Program-made: the position numbers and the translations under genes
The notes under the pieces: model-generated
Database searches by the model: none
Seen by the model: the letters and a program-made list of their open reading frames with translations, nothing else
Told to the model about the DNA's origin: nothing
NCBI RefSeq assembly: GCF_000733295.1
Contig: NZ_JPMI01000256.1
Span: 1-32,000 of the forward strand
Direction of reading: 5' to 3'
From: Archangium violaceum Cb vi76
GTDB lineage: Bacteria; Myxococcota; Myxococcia; Myxococcales; Myxococcaceae
Length of the DNA: 32,000 nt
Shown here: positions 19,885 to 27,212 of the stretch, one piece after another
Numbering within the stretch: the stretch's first letter is position 1
Layout of the letters: every line of letters begins with the position of its first letter

Positions 19885-20948
19885 GCAAGGAGCCCATTCG
19901 CGTATTGGTGGTGGATGATTCTCCCACGATGGCCGACGCCGTCAGCGCGCTGCTGACGGATGATCCGCGCATCGAGGTGGTGGGGCGGGCCAATACGGGC
20001 AGCCGGGCGGTGACACTGGCGCGGCTGCTGCGCCCGGACGTCATCACCATGGACCTGTTGATGCCGGACCTGGATGGACCGGCGGCCATCGCGGCCATCA
20101 TGGCCGAGGCGCCGGCGCGCATCCTGGTGGTGAGCGCCGTGGCGGACCAGCGCAACCTGGACGTGTGCTTCCAGGCGATGAGCGCGGGCGCGCTGGAGCT
20201 CATCGGCAAGCCGGCCGTCACCAGTGGCGAGGAGCTGCGCCGCTGGGGCCGGCAGCTGGCCGAGTCGGTGTGCCTCATGGCGGAGGTGCCGGTCATCTCC
20301 CGGCGCCTGCGCCCGCCCTCTCCTCCGCCTCCCGTCACCGGGGCGCGCGTGGACATCTTCGGCCTGGCGGCTTCCACCGGTGGTCCTCCCGCGCTGTCGG
20401 AGGTGCTCTCGCGCCTGCCGGCGGATCTGCCCGTGCCCATCGTCATCGCCCAGCACATCACCGAGGGCTTCACCCCCGGCATGGTGCGCTGGCTCTCCCA
20501 GGTGACGTCCCTCAAGGTCGTCATCGGCAAGGAGGGCGAGCGCCTGGAGGCCGGCCGGGTGTACTTCCCGCTCGACGGGCATGACCTGACGGTGGAGGGC
20601 AACGGAGTGGTGCGGCTGACGCGCACGCGTGGCGGACCGTGCCCCTCCGGAGACCTGCTGCTGTCCTCGCTGGCGCGCACCTATGGCAGCCGCGCGGGTG
20701 GTGGTGTCCTCACCGGCATGGGCGAGGACGGAGCGCGCGGCCTGCTGGACATCAAGAAGGTCGGCGGCGTCACCTTCGCCCAGGACGAGACCTCGTCCGT
20801 CGTTTTCGGCATGCCCCGGGTGGCCATCGAGCTGAGGGCGACGGACCGGGGCGTGCCCCTGTCCGCCATTCCCGACATCATCCGCATGAGCTGCCGCCGC
20901 AGCCCCATGCCCAACAGCCGCCCTTCCGGTCCGGAAGGTGTGGCTTGA
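19881..20948 (+). CDS. cheB: CheB-type chemoreceptor methylesterase/deamidase
   Basis: The 355-residue product has an N-terminal receiver (VLVVDDSPTM, phospho-acceptor Asp58 in TMDLLMPDLDG), a Pro-rich linker (about 140-155) and the CheB methylesterase domain. Its catalytic triad is visible: Ser165 in AASTGG, His192 in AQHITEGF, and Asp283 in TGMGEDGARG. It removes methyl groups placed by CheR, giving adaptation. The receiver Lys is present in IGKPA. Start chosen at the ATGA overlap with the cheA stop. Its presence separates this cluster from myxobacterial che clusters that lack an esterase. Confidence 0.95.
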   Translation: MSKEPIRVLVVDDSPTMADAVSALLTDDPRIEVVGRANTGSRAVTLARLLRPDVITMDLLMPDLDGPAAIAAIMAEAPARILVVSAVADQRNLDVCFQAMSAGALELIGKPAVTSGEELRRWGRQLAESVCLMAEVPVISRRLRPPSPPPPVTGARVDIFGLAASTGGPPALSEVLSRLPADLPVPIVIAQHITEGFTPGMVRWLSQVTSLKVVIGKEGERLEAGRVYFPLDGHDLTVEGNGVVRLTRTRGGPCPSGDLLLSSLARTYGSRAGGGVLTGMGEDGARGLLDIKKVGGVTFAQDETSSVVFGMPRVAIELRATDRGVPLSAIPDIIRMSCRRSPMPNSRPSGPEGVA

Positions 20949-20996
20949 GTCCCTTTTCGTGCCGGTCCCTCCGTCCGGCCCCGTCCTTCTCCGCTG

Positions 20997-21001
20997 AGGA
21001 G
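20997..21001 (+). promoter_or_regulatory. Shine-Dalgarno deciding the GTG start of the MCP gene
   Basis: AGGAG lies five bases before GTG at 21007-21009 in the 58-base gap after cheB, which contains no terminator-like hairpin. Confidence 0.6.
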
Positions 21002-21006
21002 CTTCC

Positions 21007-22605
21007 GTGAGCCCCCACGCCACCTCCAATAAATCGCTCGGCATTGGCCCCAAGATCGTCTTCATCACAGCGGGGGTCGGTGCCGCCATCGCCATCCTGC
21101 TCACCGTGGTCGCCGCCACCCGGCTGCGCGGCAACCTCGTGGACAGCACCGTCAGCGAGGGCAAGGCGATCGCCATCGGCCTGTCCGCCGCCGCCGAGCG
21201 GGCGTCGGCCGACGGTGCCACCTCGCTGCAGCCCCTGCTGGACACGTTCCGTGATGTCGAGGGCGTGGGCTACCTCTACGTGGTGGACAGCGCCAACAAC
21301 GTCCTGGCCAGCACCTTCTCCAGCGAGTTTCCCCAGACGCTGCTGAGCGCCAACAGCCTGCAGCTCGGCGAGCTCACCAACGGCGAGCGCGTGAAGGTGA
21401 AGGAGCTGGTGGAGGTGCCCATCGACGGCAGGACCGTGGCCATCGCCGACGTGGCCGCCCCGCTGGCCGGCGGCATGCGCGGCGTGGTGCACGTGGGCAT
21501 GAAGCACGACAACGTCGGCAGGCAGGTGGGCCGGCTGTGGTTCACCATGATGGGGCTGGGTCTGCTCATCGTCCTGGGTGGCATCGCGGCGGTGTCCATG
21601 CTGAGCCGCTCCATCGTGGCCCCGCTGCGTGAGCTGGCCGATGTGGCCTCCCACATCGTCGAGTCCGGGGACCTCACCCGGCCCATCCCGGTGGCCGCCT
21701 CGAGCGAGGTGGGCGTGCTCGCCCGCTCCTTCGCGCAGATGGTGGACCGCCTGCGCACGGTGACGCAGAACCTCCAGCAGGCCGCCGAGGCCCTCAAGGC
21801 CTCCACCGAGCAGCTCAACACCTCCGCCTCCGAGCAGTCGCAGACGGTCTCCCGTCAGGCCTCCGCCCTCCAGGAGACGCAGGTCACCGCCCAGGAAATC
21901 CGCCAGACGAGTCTCCTGGCCGCCCAGAAGGCCGACTCGGTGCTCTCCGTGGCCGAGCGCGCCGACGAGCTGAGCCGCGCGGGCGAGGCCGCCCTGGAGC
22001 AGACGCTCGTGGGCCTCAACGACATCCGCACCCAGGTGCAGGAGATCGCCCAGAAGATCCTCGAGCTGGGCGAGCGCACGGTGCAGATCGGCAGCATCAC
22101 CCAGACGGTGAAGGACCTGGCCGACCAGTCCAACATGCTGGCGCTCAACGCCGCCATCGAGGCCGTCCGCTCCGGCGAGCACGGCAAGGGCTTCGGCGTG
22201 GTGGCCCGCGAAATCCGCGCCCTGGCCGACCAGTCCATCGAGTCCACGGACCGCGTGCGCGAGCTGCTGGACGATATCGGCAACTCGGTGGCCATGGCCG
22301 TGCGCATCACCGAGCGCGGCTCGCAGCGCATGGAGGCGGGCCTCGAGCAGGTGCGCACCTACGGCAAGAACCTGCGCGAGCTGTCCTCCATCATCCAGGA
22401 CAACGCCGCCGCCGTCCGGCAGATCGCCGCCGCCGTGGGTCAGCAGAACGTGGGCATCAACCAGATCACCACCGCCGTGAGCGATCTGTCCAAGATGATG
22501 GACGAGACCGTGTCGCGCATCGGCGCCACCGGTGAGGCCGCCACCACCCTGCAGATCATCGCCGACCAGCTCAGCAGCGCGGTGAAGACCTACCGGGTTC
22601 AGTAG
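21007..22605 (+). CDS. Methyl-accepting chemotaxis protein of the che operon
   Basis: The 532-residue classical transmembrane receptor has TM1 at about 16-37, a periplasmic sensor of about 138 residues, TM2 at about 176-197, HAMP at about 198-250 (SRSIVAPLRELADVA) and a cytoplasmic coiled coil. The tip reads ALNAAIEAVRSGEHGKGFGVV, then EIRALADQS. The sensor has a YLYVVDSANNVLAST strand-turn pattern suggestive of a single Cache/PAS-like fold; no ligand can be named. No CheR-tethering pentapeptide is seen at the C-terminus. It is the last gene of the operon and the presumed input of the CheA. Confidence 0.93.
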   Translation: MSPHATSNKSLGIGPKIVFITAGVGAAIAILLTVVAATRLRGNLVDSTVSEGKAIAIGLSAAAERASADGATSLQPLLDTFRDVEGVGYLYVVDSANNVLASTFSSEFPQTLLSANSLQLGELTNGERVKVKELVEVPIDGRTVAIADVAAPLAGGMRGVVHVGMKHDNVGRQVGRLWFTMMGLGLLIVLGGIAAVSMLSRSIVAPLRELADVASHIVESGDLTRPIPVAASSEVGVLARSFAQMVDRLRTVTQNLQQAAEALKASTEQLNTSASEQSQTVSRQASALQETQVTAQEIRQTSLLAAQKADSVLSVAERADELSRAGEAALEQTLVGLNDIRTQVQEIAQKILELGERTVQIGSITQTVKDLADQSNMLALNAAIEAVRSGEHGKGFGVVAREIRALADQSIESTDRVRELLDDIGNSVAMAVRITERGSQRMEAGLEQVRTYGKNLRELSSIIQDNAAAVRQIAAAVGQQNVGINQITTAVSDLSKMMDETVSRIGATGEAATTLQIIADQLSSAVKTYRVQ

Positions 22606-22630
22606 TCCCGCCAGGGTGGGTTGAAAAGAC

Positions 22631-22677
22631 CAAGGGCCAGGGGAGGGGAGACCCTCCGACCTGGCCCTTGTCGTTTC
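22631..22677 (+). terminator. Terminator of the che operon
   Basis: CAAGGGCCAGG at 22631-22641 and CCTGGCCCTTG at 22660-22670 form a perfect 11-pair stem 25 bases past the MCP stop, followed by TCGTTTCC. The T-tail is short but the stem is strong. Confidence 0.75.
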
Positions 22678-22692
22678 CGGGAACCTCGACAA

Positions 22693-22770
22693 CCCTCACC
22701 CCGACCCTCTCCCAGGGGGAGAGGGACAAACCTGGCTCCCTCTCCCTTTGGGAGAGGGCTGGGGTGAGGG
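22693..22770. repeat. REP/MITE-like double hairpin element
   Basis: The outer arms 22693-22714 and 22749-22770 are inverted repeats matching at 20 of 22 positions (CCCTCACCCC..CCCTCTCCCA). Each half also folds on itself: CCCTCTCCC at 22705-22713 with GGGAGAGGG at 22717-22725, and CCCTCTCCC at 22738-22746 with GGGAGAGGG at 22750-22758. Similar sequences are scattered through many GC-rich genomes as extragenic palindromes. It lies between the che terminator and the end of clpA and may help end clpA transcription. Confidence 0.7.
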
Positions 22771-22781
22771 TCTTCGCTTTT

Positions 22782-25085
22782 CTACGCCGCGGGCGCGGGC
22801 TCCGAAGCCGGCAGCGCCTTGAGCTTCAGGCCCTCGCCCTCCACGTCGAAGCGCGCGATGCCGCCGCTCGCCAGCTCGCCGAAGAGCAGCGCCTCGGCCA
22901 GCGGCTTCTTGAGCGTGTTGTCCACCAGCCGCGCCATGGGCCGCGCACCGAAGGCCGGGTCGTACCCGTGCTCCGCCAGCCACGCCCTCGCCGCCGGCGT
23001 CAGCTCCAGCTTCACGTTCTTCTCCGTGAGCATCTTCTGGAGCAGGCCCACTTCCTTGTCCACCACCTTGAGGATGACCTCGGGCGGCAGTCCGGAGAAG
23101 AGCACCCACCCGTCCAGGCGGTTGCGGAACTCCGGCGTGAAGGTGTTTTCAATCGCCTTCTTCGCCCGCTGCGCGTCCGCCGGCAGCTGCTTGTCGCCGA
23201 AGCCGATGGACTTGGTGCTCATCTCCCTCGCGCCCGCGTTCGTCGTCAGGATGAGGATGATGTTGCGGAAGTCCGCCTTGCGGCCGTTGTTGTCCGTCAA
23301 CGTCGCGTGGTCCATCACCTGGAGCAGGATGTTGAAGAGGTCCGGGTGGGCCTTTTCGATCTCGTCCAGCACCAGCACCGCGTAGGGGTGCTTGCGGATG
23401 GCGTCGGTGAGCAGACCGCCCTGGTCGAAGCCCACGTAGCCCGGAGGCGCGCCGATGAGCCGGCTCACCGTGTGCTTCTCCGAGTACTCGCTCATGTCGA
23501 AGCGCAGGAACTCCACGCCCAGCACCGCGGCCAGCTGCTTGGCCAGCTCCGTCTTGCCCACGCCCGTGGGGCCCGAGAAGAGGAAGCTGCCAATCGGCTT
23601 CTCCGGCGCCCGCAGGCCGCTGCGCGCCAGCTTGATGGCGTCCACCACCGACTTGATGGCCGTCTCCTGCCCGAAGATGACCTTGTTGAGCTCCGGCTCC
23701 AGGTTCTTGAGCTGCACACCCTCGCTGGCGGACACGCTCTTGGCCGGAATCCGCGCCATCTTCGAGATGACGGACTCCACGTCCGCCACCGTCACCTGGC
23801 CGGTGCGCTGGCCCTCGGGCTTGAGGCGCTCGGCCGCGCCCGTCTCGTCCACCACGTCGATGGCCTTGTCCGGCAGGAAGCGGTCGTTGAGGTGCTTGGC
23901 GCTCAGCTCCGCCGCCGCCCGCAGGGCCTCCGTCACGTACTTCACCCCGTGGTGATCCTCGTAGCGGCTGCGCAGCCCCTCGAGGATGAGGATGGTGTCC
24001 TCCACGCTCGGCTCGCCCACCTCGATCTTCTGGAAGCGCCGGGACAGGGCCCGGTCCCGCTCGAAGGAGGCCTTGAACTCCTGGTACGTCGTGGAGCCGA
24101 TGCAGCGCAGCTTGCCGCTGGCCAGCGCGGGCTTGAGCAGGTTGGACGCGTCCATGGAGCCGCCGCTGGTGGCCCCCGCACCGACGATGGTGTGGATTTC
24201 ATCGATGAAGAGGATGGCGTCCGGGTGCTCCTGCAGCGCCTTGAGCACGCCCTTGAGGCGCTCCTCGAACTGCCCGCGGAACTTGGTGCCCGCCAGCAGC
24301 GCGCCCATGTCCAGCGAGAAGATGGTCGAGTTCTTCAGCACCTCGGGCACCTTGCCCTCGTGGATGTGCAGCGCGAGGCCCTCGGCGATGGCCGTCTTGC
24401 CCACGCCCGTCTCGCCCACGTAGAGCGGGTTGTTCTTCCGGCGCCGGCACAGCACCTGGATGGTGCGCTCCAGCTCCTTCTGCCGCCCGATGAGCGGATC
24501 AATGCGGCCCAGCTTCGCCTCGGCGTTGAGGTTGGTGGTGTAGGCCTCCAGCGGGCTCTTGCGCGGGCCCTCACCCTCCTCGTCGTCGCCCGTGGGCACG
24601 GCACCGCGGGGCTCGCCCCCACCCCCGGGGGACGAGGCGCCGTCCTTGGTGGTGCCGTGGGAGATGTAGTTGAGCAGATCCAACCGGGAGACGCCCTCCT
24701 CCCGCAGGAGGTAGAGGGCGTGGCTCTCGCTCTCGCGGAAGAGGGCCACGAGGATGTCACCGCCGTCGATGACCTTCTGCTCGGCGGACAGGGCGTGCAC
24801 GGCGGCGCTGTGCAGCACGCGCTCCACGCCCATGGTCTGCTGCGGTTCGGCCTCCTCGCCCTCGGGGAGCCGCTCGACGGTCTCCTCCAGGAACTCCACC
24901 AGTCGCTCCTGGAGGCGCTTGATGTTGGCCCCGCAGGCCTTGAGCACTTCGCGCGTGCGGGGGTCCTTGGTGAGCGCGAGCACCAGGTGCTCGAGCGTCA
25001 GGTACTCGTGACGCATCCGGCTCGCCTCGTCCATCGCGTTCCGGAAGCTGTCCTGCAATGCCTTGGCAATCAGCGGTCCTGCCAC
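22782..25085 (-). CDS. clpA: ATP-dependent Clp protease ATPase subunit ClpA
   Basis: The 767-residue AAA+ unfoldase feeds substrates to ClpP. It has an N-terminal Clp repeat domain (1-145, the docking site for ClpS), an acidic Gly-rich linker, and AAA module 1 (Walker A GETGVGKT at 224-231, Walker B ILFIDE at 291-296). AAA module 2 follows (Walker A GPTGVGKT at 505-512, VLVLDEIEKAHPD), with a ClpP-binding loop SIGFGDK. Length is normal for ClpA. The start is GTG at 25083-25085, four bases after the clpS stop, with AGGAAGG eight bases upstream. A longer frame to 25133 overlaps clpS and is not family-like. Confidence 0.95.
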   Translation of the reverse strand: MAGPLIAKALQDSFRNAMDEASRMRHEYLTLEHLVLALTKDPRTREVLKACGANIKRLQERLVEFLEETVERLPEGEEAEPQQTMGVERVLHSAAVHALSAEQKVIDGGDILVALFRESESHALYLLREEGVSRLDLLNYISHGTTKDGASSPGGGGEPRGAVPTGDDEEGEGPRKSPLEAYTTNLNAEAKLGRIDPLIGRQKELERTIQVLCRRRKNNPLYVGETGVGKTAIAEGLALHIHEGKVPEVLKNSTIFSLDMGALLAGTKFRGQFEERLKGVLKALQEHPDAILFIDEIHTIVGAGATSGGSMDASNLLKPALASGKLRCIGSTTYQEFKASFERDRALSRRFQKIEVGEPSVEDTILILEGLRSRYEDHHGVKYVTEALRAAAELSAKHLNDRFLPDKAIDVVDETGAAERLKPEGQRTGQVTVADVESVISKMARIPAKSVSASEGVQLKNLEPELNKVIFGQETAIKSVVDAIKLARSGLRAPEKPIGSFLFSGPTGVGKTELAKQLAAVLGVEFLRFDMSEYSEKHTVSRLIGAPPGYVGFDQGGLLTDAIRKHPYAVLVLDEIEKAHPDLFNILLQVMDHATLTDNNGRKADFRNIILILTTNAGAREMSTKSIGFGDKQLPADAQRAKKAIENTFTPEFRNRLDGWVLFSGLPPEVILKVVDKEVGLLQKMLTEKNVKLELTPAARAWLAEHGYDPAFGARPMARLVDNTLKKPLAEALLFGELASGGIARFDVEGEGLKLKALPASEPAPAA

Positions 25086-25089
25086 GGTC

Positions 25090-25416
25090 TCAACCTTCCT
25101 CTGGTTCCATCGAGAGGCGCAGCGGGAAGCCATTCTCCCGCGCCGCCGCCTCCACGGTCCGTATCTTCGTCTCGGCGACCTCGAACGTATAAACGCCAGC
25201 CACGCCGATTCCGTTGTAATGAACGTGCAGCATGATCTGCACGGCGTCCGCCTCGGATTTGTGGAAGACCTCCTTCAGGACGGCCACCACGAACTCCCGG
25301 GTCGTGTAGTTGTCGTTGTGCAGCAGTACCTTGTAGAGGGTGGGCCGCTTGAGCTTCTTCTGCGGTACCGTCTCCGTGACAACGTTGGAATCCGGGTCGT
25401 ACTTCTCTCGGGACAT
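25090..25416 (-). CDS. clpS: ClpS, N-degron adaptor for ClpAP
   Basis: The 108-residue adaptor delivers proteins with destabilising N-terminal residues to ClpA. YKVLLHNDNYTTREFVVAVL and MLHVHYNGIGVAGVYTFEVAETK are clear ClpS motifs, and the C-terminal ARENGFPLRLSME is present. Compared with E. coli ClpS, Asn34, Asp35 and His66 are kept. The position of Asp36 is Asn, and the gatekeeper Met40 is Arg. It sits between a PF04339-like gene (nine bases upstream) and clpA (four bases downstream). GGGAG directly precedes the ATG. Confidence 0.94.
   Translation of the reverse strand: MSREKYDPDSNVVTETVPQKKLKRPTLYKVLLHNDNYTTREFVVAVLKEVFHKSEADAVQIMLHVHYNGIGVAGVYTFEVAETKIRTVEAAARENGFPLRLSMEPEEG
25094..25100 (-). 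promoter_or_regulatory. Shine-Dalgarno of clpA inside the end of clpS
   Basis: AGGAAGG overlaps the last codons of clpS and lies eight bases before GTG at 25083-25085. It fixes the clpA start and indicates coupled translation. Confidence 0.55.
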
Positions 25417-25425
25417 GGTCTCCCT

Positions 25426-26604
25426 CTAACGAGTAGGGGGCACCAACGGCCCCCGCTTGAATCCTGTTTCGGCCCGCCACCGGGGCAGGCCAGCCAGCAC
25501 GGCCGCCCGTTCGTGCTCCAGGAAGGAGCGTACAGCCCGGTCGACCCCCGGGTGGAAGAGCAAGTGAGCACTCCAGGTGAGGCTCGGCTCGAAACCCCGG
25601 AGGAGCTTGTGCTCTCCCCCCGCGCCCGGCTCGAAGCGCTCCAGCCCCCGGGAGATGGCGTCCGCCACCGGATGGTAGAGGCACACGTTGAAGTGGAGGA
25701 AGGGGTGCTCCTCGAAGCAGCCCCAATAACGGCCGTACAGCGCCCGGGGCCCCACCAGGTTGAAGGCGCCCGCCACCAACCGGCCCTCGCGGCGAGCCTC
25801 CACCACCTCGCAGGCGTGCGGAAGGGTGGACAGCATCCGGGCGAAGAAGTCCCGGGTCAGCAAGCGCATCCCCCACGGATACTTGTCCACCGTGGAGGCA
25901 TACAGGCGGTAGAGGTCGTCCGGTTGCACCTCGGACAGCGCCTGGCCCCGGAGGGTGCGCAGGGTGAGGCCCTGGGTGGCGGGGGCACGCAGCTCCCGGC
26001 GCAGCTGGTTGCGCCGCCGGGTGTGGAAGCGGCCGAGGAAGTCCTCGAAGGAGCCGTAGCCCGTGTTGCGCCACTGGTACTGCACGCCCAGACGCACCGC
26101 GTAACCGGCGGCCTCCAGGGCCTGGGTCTCGGCCTCGGTGGGGAAGAGGACGTGGACGCTGGAGAAGCTCCGGGCGCGGGCGTACTCGAGGGCGGCGCGG
26201 GCCAGCTCCGCTTCCCGGGCGGGCCGGTCCTCGCCGGGGGCCACCAGCAGCCGGCGGCCGGTGACGGGGGTGAAGGGCACGGCCAGCACCAGCTTGGGGT
26301 AGTAGCGCACGCCCAGCCGCTCGGCGGCGGTGGCCCAGGCTCCGTCCGCGACGAACTCCCCGTGGCTGTCGTCCTTGAGGTACGCGGGCGCCGCCGCCAC
26401 CAGCCGGGCTCCCCGCCACAGCGTGAGGTGGTGCGGATGCCAGCCCACATGGGGCCCCACACTGCCACTCTCCTCCAGCGCCGCGAGGAAGGCCCACTCC
26501 AGGAAGGGGCGGCCCGCGTCGTCGAGCAACGCGTCCCAGGCTCCCCGGGGAACCTCGGTGATGGCGCGATGGATGCGCAGGGTGGGCGGCAGCGGGTCGG
26601 ACAT
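25426..26604 (-). CDS. GNAT/FemX-fold protein, PF04339 (peptidogalycan biosynthesis)-like
   Basis: The 392-residue product matches the PF04339/COG3146 pattern: an N-terminal WDALLDDAGRPFLEWAFLAALEESGSVG (as fragments WDALL and FLEWAFL), HHLTLWRG, and AAPAYLKDDSHGE. Then come QYQWRNTGYGSFEDFL, RRRNQLRRE, HFNVCLYHP and a GAGGEHKLLRGF motif near the end. The fold is a tandem acetyltransferase like FemX and Leu/Phe-tRNA-protein transferase; the reaction is not known. ATG at 26602-26604 opens the conserved part; the frame extends 76 codons upstream over operator-like DNA. It is directly followed by clpS and clpA, which suggests a joint role. Confidence 0.8.
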   Translation of the reverse strand: MSDPLPPTLRIHRAITEVPRGAWDALLDDAGRPFLEWAFLAALEESGSVGPHVGWHPHHLTLWRGARLVAAAPAYLKDDSHGEFVADGAWATAAERLGVRYYPKLVLAVPFTPVTGRRLLVAPGEDRPAREAELARAALEYARARSFSSVHVLFPTEAETQALEAAGYAVRLGVQYQWRNTGYGSFEDFLGRFHTRRRNQLRRELRAPATQGLTLRTLRGQALSEVQPDDLYRLYASTVDKYPWGMRLLTRDFFARMLSTLPHACEVVEARREGRLVAGAFNLVGPRALYGRYWGCFEEHPFLHFNVCLYHPVADAISRGLERFEPGAGGEHKLLRGFEPSLTWSAHLLFHPGVDRAVRSFLEHERAAVLAGLPRWRAETGFKRGPLVPPTR

Positions 26605-26699
26605 CGTCGAGCGGCCGCAGCCTATAACGTCCAGGCTTCCGACCCGCCAGCCCGCTCGATTCAGGGGAGGGCGCCCCGCCGGGCCCGGTCTTCCAGAAG

Positions 26700-26730
26700 T
26701 TGTCCAACAGTCGGACAAGTTCGCGCGAAC
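26700..26730. promoter_or_regulatory. Cluster of palindromes upstream of the PF04339-clpS-clpA unit
   Basis: TTGTCC at 26700-26705 mirrors GGACAA at 26713-26718 with a seven-base spacer. Next to it is the perfect 12-base palindrome GTTCGCGCGAAC at 26719-26730. The cluster lies about 100 bases before the first gene of the unit, a typical operator position. No regulator is recognised. Confidence 0.4.
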
Positions 26731-26761
26731 CGCGCCCGGAAGGCAGGTCGGGGGCAGCGGC

Positions 26762-27202
26762 CTAGCGGCCCCGGGTGAGCTCGGCGGCGAGGAAGCGGCC
26801 CACCTCGGCCAGCCCGGCCTGGGCTCGTTCACGGCCCTCGGGCGACTCCATCACCCGGCGCGCGGCCTCGCTGGCGGTGCCGGCCTCCAGGTCCGCGAGC
26901 ACCAGGAAGGCGCTCCACGCGGGGTTCAGCTCCGCCACCCGCCCGGGCCGCGTGGGCCGGTCCTTCAACGTGGTGGCCACCTTCTCCACCAGGCCCTCGT
27001 CATCGAGCCGCTTGGTCTTGCCCCGCATGGCCGTCCACGCCTCCTCCAGCAGCCACGGCAGCAGCCTTCCCTGGAGGGCGGCGGAGAGCCGCTGGGCGGC
27101 CTCGTCCTCGTCGATGTGGTGGGCGCGTGCGTAGGTGGGAATCAGCTTCGCCACCACCACGGGGCGCGTGGCCAGGTGCGCCAGCCGGGGAGGGTAGGCC
27201 AT
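26762..27202 (-). CDS. Unrecognised 146-residue protein, partner of the DUF2378 gene
   Basis: I do not recognise the family. The product is helical and soluble by appearance, with no signal peptide or membrane segment. Charged and Ala/Leu-rich stretches include YARAHHIDEDEAAQRLSAAL and WLLEEAWTAMRGKTKRL. GAGG sits six bases before its ATG and immediately after the stop of the DUF2378 gene (ten-base gap), so both are surely on one transcript and likely act together. Codon use is like its neighbours. A 157-base gap with palindromes separates it from the next gene on the strand. Confidence 0.7.
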   Translation of the reverse strand: MAYPPRLAHLATRPVVVAKLIPTYARAHHIDEDEAAQRLSAALQGRLLPWLLEEAWTAMRGKTKRLDDEGLVEKVATTLKDRPTRPGRVAELNPAWSAFLVLADLEAGTASEAARRVMESPEGRERAQAGLAEVGRFLAAELTRGR

Positions 27203-27212
27203 GGCGTGCCTC

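Noticed and set aside
20878-22692. 604-codon frame antisense to the che operon MCP
   Set aside because: His/Gly/Leu-rich shadow with no domain.
22705-22758. Short repeats of CCCTCTCCC as a possible CRISPR or tandem repeat
   Set aside because: Only two copies, each part of a hairpin; no spacers. Better explained as a REP-like element.
22668-25235. 855-codon plus-strand frame antisense to clpA
   Set aside because: Low-complexity shadow of clpA; no ribosome site or family motif.
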